From assembly GCA_015680685.1 (NCBI GenBank), contig MNCI01006964.1:357526-417525 (forward strand): a stretch of 60,000 nucleotides of DNA, in the 5' to 3' direction. This DNA is from Gnetum montanum (taxonomy: Eukaryota; Streptophyta; Gnetopsida; Gnetales; Gnetaceae). Positions 12,285 to 23,600 of this stretch are shown here, in pieces (position 1 is the stretch's first letter; every line of letters begins with the position of its first letter). The notes under the pieces were generated by a model. The model ran no database searches, was not told where the DNA came from, and saw only the letters and a program-made list of their open reading frames with translations. Position numbers and translations under genes: made by a program.

Positions 12285-15200
12285 TGCTTTCTAACCCATC
12301 ATGGATTTAGTGAGGCATAGGGCTGAGAAGCTTTACTACAGCATCCATCTACATCATTGTCTTCTGCTTGGAAAGGAAACTTAGCCCATGCATTTTCATT
12401 TTCTAAGTTGGCATGTTGGGCCAGCTCTTTCACTAAACAGTTAGTATTAACAGAGACATGTGCCTCGTTCTCAGAGGTTATGACCTCTGAACCCTACTCC
12501 ACATCCACGTTGTTTATTGCTTGTGTTGCTACCTCATCACCATGGATCACCACCTCCCTCCCTGCATAGGGTACATGAATCTCCTAATGTATAGGTGAAG
12601 AGACGACCCTAAGTTGGGCTAACCAGGACCTCCCTAGGATTAGGTTAAACCTGGGCATCTCTTCCATCATGATAAACGTTGCATTTGTGGGGAACTAGTC
12701 CCCTACCACAAAGTTGATGTGGACTGTGCCTTTCACCATGACCCATGCCCCATTGAATGACTTCAAGCATGACGTTGTCGTGGGTTTGATCTGGTCCATC
12801 AAACCTAGTTTATCCATGATAGGGATTGGGATGACGTTCGTAGCAGCCCCATCATCAACATGTACCCTTCGAATCTTATGTTGACCAACCCAAATTGTGA
12901 TGAACAAAGGTGTTGTTGTCACCTGACCTTTCCTAGGGTCCTTCCTAATGGAATCTTCATGGAAAGTCAATTGGGATGGCTATGGTTCTGTAGGCGTAGA
13001 AGGAAGCATAACCAAATGGATTACTTTCTCTTCTACTGGCATGTTCTCGTCAACTGGTATTGCCATTAACATGTAAACCAAAGCCTCATGGTGTGTAGTA
13101 GAGGTCATAATCAGGTTGTACAGGCTCAACATTATGTTTTTCTATTTTAGAGCCTACTTGACTTGAGTGAGAGCACTTAATAGGTCTCTTCCACCTTCCT
13201 GTTGCTTGCTATCTTTCTCTTCTTCCATTCGTCCTAGGAGATGAATTTCCTGAGGAGGAACAGCTTCAAGTTTGAGATCAGATCCTTTTGGATGAGGTGG
13301 CAATGACTGTGTGCACATAGTAGCATTATCTTTTGGTGATGAGGATGTAGATGCAGAGGGTGAGGGAGTAGGCATGGAAGGACCTGGTGTGGTACCTTCC
13401 ATTGTCGCCTCACCTGTTGAATGCTCATCTCATCTCCTTGGATAAGAAGATTGTGGTGCTGTCTTACGTGGGGTGGGGATGATTGAGTGGCTTGGCCCCT
13501 TGATGATGAATGGCATTTGCGATGTTAATACGAGTGGTGGTGCAAGTTTGTTTATAGAGGATGTGGGGGCGGATGTCTGAGGAGGGACCCTTAAGACGAA
13601 TGGTTGCTATGGAGGATTTTTAACCACAGGTGGTGTAGGTGAACTATGCTAAGGCATGCAAACCAAATAGTAATTTGTATCATAATCACATACTTGATGG
13701 TAGTCACAGAACCACTCCAACCTGAAATTCTTAGGAATTGGGGGCTCATTGGGCAAAGCCAAGGAGGGGTTCCTAAGGATTTCACAATACTGTTGATGCC
13801 TCTAGGCTACCTTCTCTGACATCCACTTGTGTTGAATATACCCTGCTCCTAGTAATTGCTTTAGAAGTTCTGAAGGCTTGATAGGTAGTGGGGTGTACTT
13901 AGAGTGATCTTTACCCTCGAAGTTAGGCTTAGGTGGGGTGGATGCTGGGTGCAAGTGCGGGTTAGTCGGCGTAGTGGCCGCCTTCTTGTTGTTCTTGTTG
14001 TTGTTGGGCTTAGCTTCATTTGCCACAGTGGCCACAGTGGCTATTGCAGGATTTTCCTTATCCTTGTCCTTCTTTGTAAATGTGGTCTTGTATGCAACAT
14101 AGGCCGAATCTTTACTTACCTCGACCATGTCTTGTATGCTCTTGGTCTAGGAAAAAGCCTGACTAAGAGTCTGTGGAGCAAGATAGTACAGTTTGAATTA
14201 ATGAATTCATTCACTACACCCTTAAAGATGGCTAGCAGATGAGCCTTCATGATGGGCTTGTGGATTTCATTAAGGGTAGTGCTCCACCGCTGTATGAATT
14301 TCTGGACTAGTTCTAGTGGATCTTACTTTATGCTCATTAACTGATCCAACGTAACCTTTGGTCTCAAGTTATACTTGAAACGGGTTACGAATTAGGTCAG
14401 TAGCTTCTCCAGGGTTGAGATAAAAGAGCATGGGAGCGCACGATACCAGTCCAAGGCTTTGCCCATTAGAGACATAGCAAAGATGCAAATGATTGTGTCC
14501 ATCCATTGTTGCAAAAGAAGGAAGTCAGATCTAAGTGTAACAAGATGCGCATTGGGATCACCCTCCCTGTTGTATTTTGTAAAGTGTGGGAGTGGGTCCT
14601 AGAGGGTAATGTTAGCATGGGGACTACCAAGCTAATGGAATCATCATGGTAGAAATCCATGACTTGTATTGTGTCAAAACCAGTAGTTTTGAGGTATCGA
14701 ACCTCTTCAATAAGGGTCTGGATAAGTTGAAATGCTTGATCCAGACCTGGGGGCAGCGTAGACGATTGGGGAGCTATCGAGGCAGCTCCCATTGGCGGCG
14801 TGAAAGGAACAACAGCTTGGCTCATAGGTGACGCCATTGGGACGGCCCCTACAAAGGGTGCTACTGGTGTTGTCCACCACCTAGTGGGTGCTGCTGTTAG
14901 AGCAACGGTCGCTGGTGGTGTTATGGGGTAGGTAGCTTGCATGACCGATGGGGCAAAATAGGGTCCTGCACTTGGCTGTACCACTTGCGGGATCTAGTGT
15001 GTTTGGTGGTGAGTGTAGTGGGACATTTACAAAGGTTGCAAAATAGGGGGAAGTGAATGGGGTCCACCACGTGGTTGGGGGTGGACCCACCACTAATGCC
15101 AGAACATGTGTAGATGCTAGAATGGATGTGAAATCTGTATGCAACTGCGATGTAGGTACAGTGTGGACATAAGGCAGGGTAGCCGTGAGCGGTGCATGGT

Positions 15201-15856
15201 ATGATGCAGGAATGGATTGGGGAATAGATTGCAGGGGGTAGCATCTAGAAATGAGACAAGGGGTAGGAATGTTGATACACCAAGTGCATGGCATGGCTAC
15301 CCATTACCGATGAAACTTTGGGTTGTGATGGATTAGACATAATCACAAAGGAAGCAGTTGTGAACAACAGGTTCGACCAGAAGGATGGGGAGCAATGGAT
15401 AGTCACAGGGTTAGTTTGACCCCTACCCTTGAACTAGGAATCCAAGTCCTCTTGGCTATCTTGAAATGCCTCGTCATAGTGAGACACCATGTCTCGATGC
15501 TCCCTAGGCCTACTTGTCCATATCTGTGGATCTAAGATCCACCAATACATTTGCGTCAGAGGAATAGAAACACTAGAAGTGGGAATAAATTCACTCCCAT
15601 TGTGGTAAAGGAACTCAAAGTTACGTTTGTCTTTGAGTTCATGGGGAGCCAAGGGTAGATTCACTTCGACCTTAGCATAGAGAAAATTGTAAAGCTCAGA
15701 CTGTTGTGCCAAGCTCTTAAGTGACTAGTTTTGGATCTTGAGAGATTGGTGTGGCTCTCATACCAGATGAAGCGGTTGCTCGACACCTTTGATGCCCTGA
15801 ACCAAAAAAGGGACCTCAATGTTAGAGGTAGCAACAACGATGGTTGAAGAAATCAT
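12285..15856 (-). pseudogene. gag-protease of element B (Ty3/gypsy)
   Basis: The most complete gag of the minus-strand pair. ATG at 15856-15854 (MISSTIVVATSN, then VEQPLHLV) opens an N-terminal domain through LAQQSELYNFLYAKVEVNLP to about 15,434. A Pro/Thr/Ala-rich linker follows, then the core at about 14,690 (VMDFYHDDSISLVVPMLTLP) with a shift just after. Next come the Lys/Asn-rich stretch (KKDKDKENPAIATVATVANE, about 14,060), a knuckle remnant FCDYHQVCDYDTNYYLVC (about 13,690) and protease (KIRRVHVDDGAATNVI, IPIMDKLGLMDQI, FNLILGRSWLAQL; 12,970-12,600). The DDG in place of the usual DTG/DSG is shared with A. No pol follows. Confidence 0.8.
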
Positions 15857-16064
15857 TTTTTTGAGGTTGAAAATGGTTTGCAAATAAGAAAAATAGTGAG
15901 ATCAAGTGGCGATCAGAGACTTTCTATCTTGTAGGGTTCCAAATGAATCGTCGTTGTGACCAGCCTGTACCACATGGTGGGGAAATAACCATAAGGGTGT
16001 CACATTTATGCTAATAGGTAATGGGGTACAGAGAGCACGTAGGACTACCCATAAGGCACTAAAA

Positions 16065-16083
16065 GGCCCTCCTTCTAGCTCCA
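16065..16083 (-). other. Primer-binding site, element B
   Basis: On the minus strand TGGAGCTAGAAGGAGGGCC, one base from the C site, six bases from the LTR end at 16090 and about 210 bp before the gag ATG. Confidence 0.7.
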
Positions 16084-16089
16084 AAAAAC

Positions 16090-16174
16090 TGTAGCAACTG
16101 AAAAAATTGGTGGCTAGAAACACCCAGAGGTTGTCGGGTGAACAGTTTTAACCCTGAATCCGTGCAAGGGATAT
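16090..16174 (-). repeat. 5' LTR of element B, distal piece (U5 end)
   Basis: Starts TGTAGCAACTG like 5156 and follows the A LTR for about 85 bp, until the solo LTR inserted at 16175 interrupts it. The remainder is at 27,112-28,495. Confidence 0.65.
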
Positions 16175-16452
16175 TGATGAGCAGCTAGGTACCCCTACGC
16201 CCAACAATACAAATCATGGGCATTTACACTTGACCTAGTCAAATTCTGTAGACTATAAGCACTTAACATACATTAGACTCTAACCAGTGAAACCTTGGGT
16301 TAGAACAGTCATTGTCTTCCTAATCTCACTTGTGATGTTCCATTTACAATGGTTAAGTGAGATTAAGGCTAATGATTTTTATAGCTTTTTGCATATCTTT
16401 TGGTGGCTAATTTAAGGTATAAAAGTTAGGAAATAAAATATTATCTAATCTC
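16175..16452 (-). repeat. Solo LTR S, left piece
   Basis: Begins TGATGAGCAGC, preceded by GATAT; the other end (27,106) is CTTCATCA followed by GCTGT. The uninterrupted A LTR has GATGT at this point (about 5237), so GATAT/GCTGT is a decayed 5-bp target duplication. Element C splits S at 16452/26484; joined length 901 bp. It contains an inverted repeat CTAATCTCACTT…AAGTGAGATTAAG (about 16,320-16,372). Confidence 0.6.
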
Positions 16453-16907
16453 TGAAACACCACAAAATTTTGGCCTAGCAGTTTCAAACAAGATTCAAGA
16501 TAAGTCATGCAGCCACCCAAGCATGAATACAGCATGACCAAACTTGGAGGTCTCTGAAACAACCCCTAATGTTTCAAGATTCAATAGGCAAGGTCCCCCT
16601 TGAGGGCTCACAAGTGACTACACCAACTTCTGGCATCTAGAATCAAAATTTTTAGGCTAAAAATGCTTAGTTTTGGCTAAGTATAATTTGGCTACATTTT
16701 CAGACGCTGCTCAGCGTAAGGCTCAACGTCACCAACTTTTGGAGCCCCAAAACTGAGTCAAAATAGGCCAAAATCAAGCACAAGGACCCCCATGACTTTC
16801 ACCAAGGTCATCAGCAAGTCCCAGCCTCCAAAAAATCAAGATTTTGGCCTCAAATATGCCACTTTGACTTGGTGACACTTGGGGTTCCTTTTTTGGACGC
16901 TGCACAG

Positions 16908-17490
16908 AGTAAGGCTTAGCGTCACCAACCAAAATAGAGCCAAAACAATCTCTAAATCAGCCAAAATTTGGCACAAATAACCCTCATGACCCATGGCATG
17001 TAGATCCACTCTGAAAATGGGTCTCATAGGTCAAAAATGGGTTCAAAATGCATCATTTTTAGGTCATTCGTTGTTTGTCATGCTGACATGCTTCCAGCAG
17101 CGTAAGGCTCAGCATCACCAACCAAAACAGGGCCAAAATGACATCCAAATCAGCCAAAATTTAGCACATAGAACCCTCATGACCCATGGAATGTAGATCC
17201 ACTCCAAAAATGGGTCTCATAGGTCAAAAATGGGTTCAAAATGCACTATTTTGAGGTCATTCGTTGTTAGTCATGCTGACATGCTTCCAGCAACGTAAAG
17301 ATTAGCGTCACCAACCGAAACAAAGTCAAAACAGCCTCTGAATGAGCTCAAACTTGATAAGCAGAATCCTCTAGACCCATGGCATGTAGATCCACTTCAA
17401 AAATAGGTCTCATAGGTTAAAAATGGGTTCAAAATGTAATTTTTTCAGGTCATACACTGTTAGTCACGCTGACATGCTTCCAACAGTGTA
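16908..17490 (+). repeat. ~193-bp tandem repeats inside the 5' LTR of C
   Basis: Three units with anchor GTAAGGCTCAGCGTCACCAACC at 16909, 17102 and 17295, ending at a fourth partial anchor near 17487. Each carries AAATGGGTCTCATAGGTC and GACATGCTTCCAGCAGCG. The 3' LTR repeats them at about 24,930, 25,122 and 25,317. Confidence 0.8.
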
Positions 17491-17881
17491 ACCCTAGCGT
17501 AAACACTTTCATACGCTGGAAGGTAGACACTGGACGCCAAACACTGATGCCAGGACACACTACAGACATACCAGATCTAGATCCATGTATGCTAAAGGCC
17601 TTATCAAAGCAAAACTAGCATAGATTTGTAGATCTAGAGGCCAGACATCCAGATCCATTCCTGTACTTTAACATTCTTTGTACATTTTGCATTTTTCAGC
17701 GTATCAAGCTCTTACGCTGTGGATTACCCATGTCAGCATAAGAGATATTGGTCATGCTACATGCTGTACATTGTAATATTTCATGCATCTAGTCAACGCA
17801 CACACCTATCACCTGATCTAAAGTTTGCTCACCCCATAGCCACTGATCTTCTTCTAGATCCGAATCTCGTGCCTAAAATCC

Positions 17882-17888
17882 TATAAAT
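17882..17888 (+). promoter_or_regulatory. Putative TATA box of the C LTR
   Basis: TATAAAT in the context ATCCTATAAATCTCC, conserved in the 3' LTR at 25896-25902. R-U5 would then be about 0.6 kb. Confidence 0.5.
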
Positions 17889-18491
17889 CTCCTGTTTTTC
17901 CACTAGATCAAGGTTGAAAAGTTGGAATCTCATAGACATAAGAAATATGAGATCAATCTCATACATTAGGCATTAGACTTGGTTACACTGAGCAAGGGAA
18001 ATCTTTTTCATGCTACAGAACCTGCAACCAAAAACCTGTATTCCCTGGCATCCATTCACATCCATCAAGGCAAATGTCCGTCTTGTGACCAAACCGCAAC
18101 TGCGTTCTGACCGGTGCACATTGTAATTGTTTATCAATACAAATAGTTTGAATTATTGCCTAGATTCTTGTAGTTTACATTAATTTTCCTGTAGTTTACA
18201 TTAATTTTCCTATTCACATTTTTCCTATTTTCCTTATTTAGAAAGTTTATGTTCGTTTTCATTTATTTACGTTTAGTTTTGCATTTGTTTATGTATAACC
18301 CAACGCATCGCAATTGTGTATGTTCAGGGAAGTCCTCGTTTGATCTGTGTGTGGACCATTCAAGGCACTCTACCTCCGTTGATTTCTAGCTTGCCCTCAG
18401 GCGAACGCAGGATCTTACTATTTCATCCGTAGATCTCTCGGTGTCTATTCATTCCAACCTCTCACCAACGATTTCGGATGGTATAGTAAAA

Positions 18492-18510
18492 TGGCGCTAG
18501 AAGGAGGGCC
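18492..18510 (+). other. Primer-binding site, element C
   Basis: TGGCGCTAGAAGGAGGGCC, six bases after the LTR. It starts TGG as expected for pairing with a tRNA CCA end. Confidence 0.75.
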
Positions 18511-18559
18511 GAACTTGTTTTCTATTTAATCAAAATGTTGATCATGTTACCTATTCAAA

Positions 18560-19600
18560 CACTGCCCAAACCAAGTGCTGATACCACGCTGCAGTTTATG
18601 CTGCAGTTTGCTCATGTTGTTCAACACTTAGCCATATTTTTGCTGTTCAACACTTAACCATATTTTCGCTACAATTTTCTCAAGTTGTAGTTTGCTCACG
18701 CTGTAGTTTTCTCACGCTACAGTTTTCTCCTGCTGTAGTTTATGCTGTAGTTTACATTGTAGTTTTCTCATGCTGCATTTTACTCATGCTGTAGTTTACT
18801 CACGCTGTAGTTTACGCTATAGTTTTCTCACGCTGCAGTTTTCTTACACTGTAGTTTACACTATAGTTTACGCTGTAGTTTATGCTATAGTTTACATTGC
18901 ATTTTTCTCATGCTACATTTTACTCATGCTGCATTTTTCTCACGCTGTAATTGCTCAAGCTGCCAAGTTCTTACACTGGACACTTAGAAAATTTTTGCAG
19001 TGTTCACACGCTAGACACTTAAACAAATTTTCAATGTTCACATGCTAGATAGTGTCACGCTGCAGTTAATCACGCTGCACACACTACAGTTCAGCCATGT
19101 TGCAGTTTACGCTGCAGTTTGCTCACACTGCAGTTTTCTCACGATGTAGTTTATGCTGCAGTTTTCTCATGCTGCAGTTTACTCATGCTGTAGTTTACGT
19201 TGTAGTTTACACTACAGTTTGCTCATGCTGCCGTTTACTCATGTTGTAGTTTATGCTGCAATTTACACTATAGTTTGCTCATGCTGTAGTTTATGCTGCA
19301 GTTTTCTCACATTACAGTTTACTCATGCTATAGTTTACCCTGCAGGTTGCTCATGCTGCAGTTTGCTCACGCTGTAGTTTATGTTGTAGTTTGCTCATGC
19401 TGCAGTTTACTCATGCTGCAGTTTTCTCACGCTGCAGTTGCTCAAGTTGCCAAGTTCTTACACTGGACACTTAGAAAATTGTTGCAGTGTTCACACGCTG
19501 GACACTTAGACAAATTTTCAATGTTCATACGCTAGATAGTTAGTCACACTGCATGTGTTGCAGTTTAGCCACATTGCACACCCTGTAGACTTAGCCCAAA
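18560..19600 (+). repeat. Leader array of (A/G)CAGTTT-CTCA(C/T)GCTG units
   Basis: About 1 kb of degenerate ~14-17-bp units such as CTCATGCTGCAGTTTA and CACGCTGTAGTTTTCT, between PBS and gag. A larger ~110-bp block (GCCAAGTTCTTACACTGGAC … CACTTAGACAAATTTTCAATG) occurs twice, at about 18,951 and 19,439, so the array also has a ~488-bp higher-order repeat. Open frames across it (Cys/Leu/Ser/Val-rich) are by-products of the repeat. Confidence 0.8.
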
Positions 19601-19652
19601 ACACACTCGGCACTTGTTAGCTAGCCCGTATGCTACCCCATCACACATTACC

Positions 19653-22600
19653 ATGGAGTCATCTCAGAACTCTAACGCACACACTTTGTAATCCTCACAT
19701 AGGAACAGTACAACTTTATCTGTGTGAAGATTTAGGCCAACCTTCCCCTTGATACCATAGAATAGGAGGCAAAAAAAAACTTCAAGTGCATATACATGGA
19801 AGGTCATGAATTCGTCCCCTCTATATATGACATCATCCCTCTTTCTGAGCCTCACCACCGACTCATCTCTCAGCTCCTTTTGGCAAGGATCCAAAACACA
19901 TGGTGACCCACTGAGAAGCTCCAAAACAAACATAATGTAGATGACTTCAAGGCACAATCTGAACCTAAGGATTCATACCACACCCTCAATCCCCATGCCT
20001 ATGTGAACCCATCATTCCACCCTCACATGGGACAGACAGCCACTCACCAAGTGTCAACGAGCACACAAGCACCGGTATCCCAACAGAGATTACCCATGCC
20101 CATCTCCACCCAGTACATACCGCACATGCAAACACATGGAGCCCCTTTCATCACTTCACCTCCACACATCCAGGTTTGTGGCTAGGCAAGGAACCATACC
20201 CCTTGTTCAACAACCCACTCACTTCAACGTGCCACACCCCGCAACCACAACTCTGAACGTTGCTCCACAGCAACAAATGACAACCCAACAATCTTCCCAA
20301 CCAACTAATCTACCTACTGCTCAAGAGTGGGTAGAAGCAAAAAAATGGATGCAAGCATTAGCTAACGAGGTAAAGCACCTCAAAACCACCAACACCGAAG
20401 CAATTAAAGTACTGGACTTCTACCACGATGATCCAATTAAATCTTTAGTGCCACCATTAGCTTTACCCAAGGGAATCACACTACCCCAGTTAACCAAGTA
20501 CAATGGGAAGGGAGATCCAAACACTCACTTAGTCATGTTTCAATCAGAAACTCTATTGCTTCAAGCTTGGCCCCATGCAATCTTGTGCGTGTTCACTATG
20601 TCCCTCACTGGTAGAGCATTAGACTGGTACTAAGCCTTGCCTCGTAACTCCATATTCTCTTTGAAGGATCTTTTACACCAGTTCGTTACTAGGTTTAAGT
20701 ACAACCTAAAGCCTAAGGCCACACTAGACACTCTAATACAGGTGAAATAAGCACCACTAGAGCCTGTGCAGAAGTTCATTCAACGATGGAGCGCAGCCCT
20801 TAATGAACTTCATGAGCCCATCCCTAAAACGTATTTGCTTATGATTCTAAAGGGAGCTGTCAATGACTTCGTTAAGTCAAAACTATACTACCTAAGCACT
20901 CAAACATTGAGCCAAGCCTTCACGTAGATCAAGAACATTGAACAAGCTACACAAACCAGCAATGATCCTGCCTATGTGGTTTACAAGAACCAACACATTA
21001 CCAAACAAAAGACAACAATGGAAACTGTAGCCGCAAGCATAAAAATAACAAACACCAGTACCAACCCGCTTGTAATGACAAGGGCCACCCCAAGGCCCAA
21101 CCTTCAGTGCAAGGATCACTCTAAGTATACGCCGCTACCCATGCAACCTTCTGAACTACTATAGAAACTCCTCAAAACCAGGCAAATCCAATACAAACAC
21201 GTAGCGGAGAATGCTCTCTGCCAACACGATAGGTACTATGAGCTACTAAGGAACCCCACCTTAGCAGCACCAAATGAGCCCCCAATCCCACAACACTTCA
21301 AATTAGATCAATTCTGTCACTACCACCAGATGTCCGATCACAATACCGATAAATTTCATGCATTATAGGATGATCTACAAGCAATGATAGAATGGGGCCA
21401 ACTGAACATCAACACCCTGAGTCAACCTAGCACAAATGATGCCTCCTATATCATAAACTCCATTAGCATAGGAAGCAAGCCCAAACTTGTGTGACAACCT
21501 TTCGTGATCTGTATGCCTCTTAACAAGGTAATGATCCCCTCCGCCTCCACAAGCAAGAGGCCTCCCATTGTCAACCAGGTGCCACCTCAAGCACCTGTAA
21601 AACCTTTCATGGTCAAAGTACCACCGCAATCATCCACTAAGATGTTAAACTGGCATGATGCACTGACCACAACTGCAAAGAAACCTTTTGTCATCAAGGT
21701 GCCACAACAAGCTAGTCAAACACCAATGACTCCTCCCAAACTACCATTTTTCATAAAGGTGCCACCACGCGATGGCACCTCACCTACCTAGAGCCCAACT
21801 GTAGGCAACGTCTCAACCTCTTCTCCCTCAAGAGTCAACCTTGCCAACAACATGGGTAAGCCTATCAAATGGCAGCAGAAGAGGACAAACGAACAATGAA
21901 CAACATCCACAGCTGAAACAAAGGCCACACCAAGCAAGCAACAATCAAACATTGGGGCCCCTACCCCTAATCTCAAGCAAACCAGGACCAAGCCCTCTAT
22001 GCAAGAGGCTCATCCCTCAACCCACACAAAGGAAGCCAAAGCCAACACAATGACCAACAACACATACTTTGTAGCTACACTAGCCCAGGTAAAACAAATG
22101 CTCAAACAGAAGAACACAACGATGAGCTTGTACGACTTGTTCATGACATCATTAGCTCATTGCGAAGCCTTAGCTCAAATGTTAGCATCCATTCCTATTA
22201 CGGAGGACATCCCTACAAATGAGGAATCCATCCATACAATGATTTCGCAACACACACCATAAGGATTGGGTTCAAACACCTTAGCCTTCCACGATGATGC
22301 AGTTAAAGTCAACCCTGAACGAGGGGAGGTCACAATAGCTCCATTAGCGCTTAGCATACATGTTGGGTAGTGTACCATTTGCAGAGTGCACATTGATGAA
22401 AGTGTGGCAACAAACATAGCTTTATACTCCATCATCGACAAACTAGGCATGGCAGATGAGATCATGCCAACAAAAACCATGTGTTTAAAATCCTTCAATA
22501 GATCACGTGTCACAGTTAAGGTCATAATCAACTTAGCCTTTGTGGCAGGAGAACAATTCCCCACCAACATGGAGTTCACTGTCATAGAAGAGATGCCATG

Positions 22601-22765
22601 TTTCAACATGATTCTTGGCAGACCTTGGCTAGCCCAACAACGGGCCGTTTCCTCACTAATACATCAAGAAATCTACCTTCCATATGAAGGTGGATAAGTC
22701 ATCATACATGGTGATAACACTCCCTTTCAAGCCATCCACAACATAGACATGTCACAAGTCTTGAA
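19653..22765 (+). pseudogene. gag-protease of element C (Ty3/gypsy)
   Basis: ATG at 19653 lies in CCATGG. The N-terminal domain matches B in another frame (YNFICVKI*ANLPLDTIE, then KNFKCIYMEGHEFVPS). After a Pro/Gln/Thr-rich linker comes the core: EVKHLKTTNTEAIKVLDFYH, LTKYNGKGDPNTHLVMFQSE, TMSLTGRALDWY-stop-ALPRNS (20,340-20,660), then FIQRWSAALNEL and LKGAVNDFVKSKLYYLSTQT. Knuckle remnant FCHYHQMSDHNTDKF (about 21,315; last Cys gone). Protease: CRVHIDESVATNIALYSIID (about 22,380-22,440) and FNMILGRPWLAQQ (about 22,600). The catalytic triplet reads D-E-S instead of D-T/S-G. Stops (TAA, TAG) sit mainly where Gln would be expected. About 1,030 codons in all. Confidence 0.8.
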
Positions 22766-23009
22766 AGAAGAGTCTCTTGATGGAACACCACGGCAACAAA
22801 CGCAACAGCTAAAGCACCCGAACAAGTGGTAAAAATCGAAAGCCTCCCAGAGCAACCAAAACCTAGCACACCTCCTAGACCACGTCCAACTAGGAAACAA
22901 CCACACAATCAAGACTCCCCTACAGCCAAAAACACATCTGATCCCTAACCACTCTTCACCTTTGTTCATTGTGCATACATCACCTTCGTTTGCATTGTAC
23001 TAGCTTATG

Positions 23010-23100
23010 CATTTAAATGTGGCCCGAAAAGGCCTTAAACTAAACTACAGCCTGAAATGGCCTTAAACTAGCTCATGGCCCGAAAAGGCCTTAAACTACC
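23010..23100 (+). repeat. GGCC hairpin repeat cluster of element C
   Basis: Three units of GGCCCGAAAAGGCCTTAAACT type, the reverse complement of the A and B clusters, as expected because C lies in the other orientation. Follows the protease. Confidence 0.75.
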
Positions 23101-23219
23101 ACCATTTTGCATTGTTTTCTATTTACTGGTGCATTTCAGTTCATGTTTTTTGTAGTTTCTATTTAACATTATTTTCTCTAGTTACTTTTGTTTACATGAT
23201 CATATAGACGTACACGCAT

Positions 23220-23600
23220 GCATCCACACCGACAGTCCTGACATCATGACTTAAAACTGATACCACCAATAGTCTTGGCATCATGACATAAAACTGATAT
23301 CACATACCATCTTGGGTTATGATGATAAACTGACACCACATAACACTCATCCAAAATGACAGTAAACTAGCACTCGTCAAGCATGACATTAAACTACCAC
23401 ATTCTTCTGCCAGAGTTCGCTAAGACTATAAACTAGATTGCCTCTTCATAGTCTACCATGACTATAAACTAGCATTGCACTATCTACTACAACGCTAAAC
23501 TGGAAATGTCCAATGGATTATGATGTAAAACTAATCCACGACAATCCGCCAAGACTATAAACTAGCAACTTTCTCACTGGCCTACTAATCTGTTGCTGTA
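23220..23600 (+). repeat. Degenerate short repeats, ATGACATAAAACTGA type
   Basis: A dozen or so loose copies of (C)ATGAC(A/T)(T)AAACT(A/G) spaced about 30-45 bp. They give no reading frame. The rest of 23,100-24,500 shows nothing else I can name. Confidence 0.45.

Larger units (their letters stand above)
16453..18485 (+). repeat. 5' LTR of element C
   Basis: TGAAACACCACAAAATTTTGG … GGATGGTATA (2,033 bp; final CA decayed to TA). Compared with the 3' LTR it has about 49 extra bases just after the first ten. It holds about three ~193-bp direct repeats and a TATA box. Confidence 0.85.

Noticed and set aside
16503-16508. LTR of C starting at TGCAGCCACCC (16508)
   Set aside because: That start gives no target duplication. 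TGAAACACC at 16453 gives a perfect ATCTC pair and puts the 3' LTR next to a polypurine tract.
18770-19535. Cys/Leu/Ser-rich open frames
   Set aside because: They are translations of the CAGTTT/CTCATGCTG repeat array and change frame with it.
18560-19600. CRISPR-like array
   Set aside because: Units are ~15 bp, degenerate and without unique spacers; the setting is a plant retrotransposon leader.
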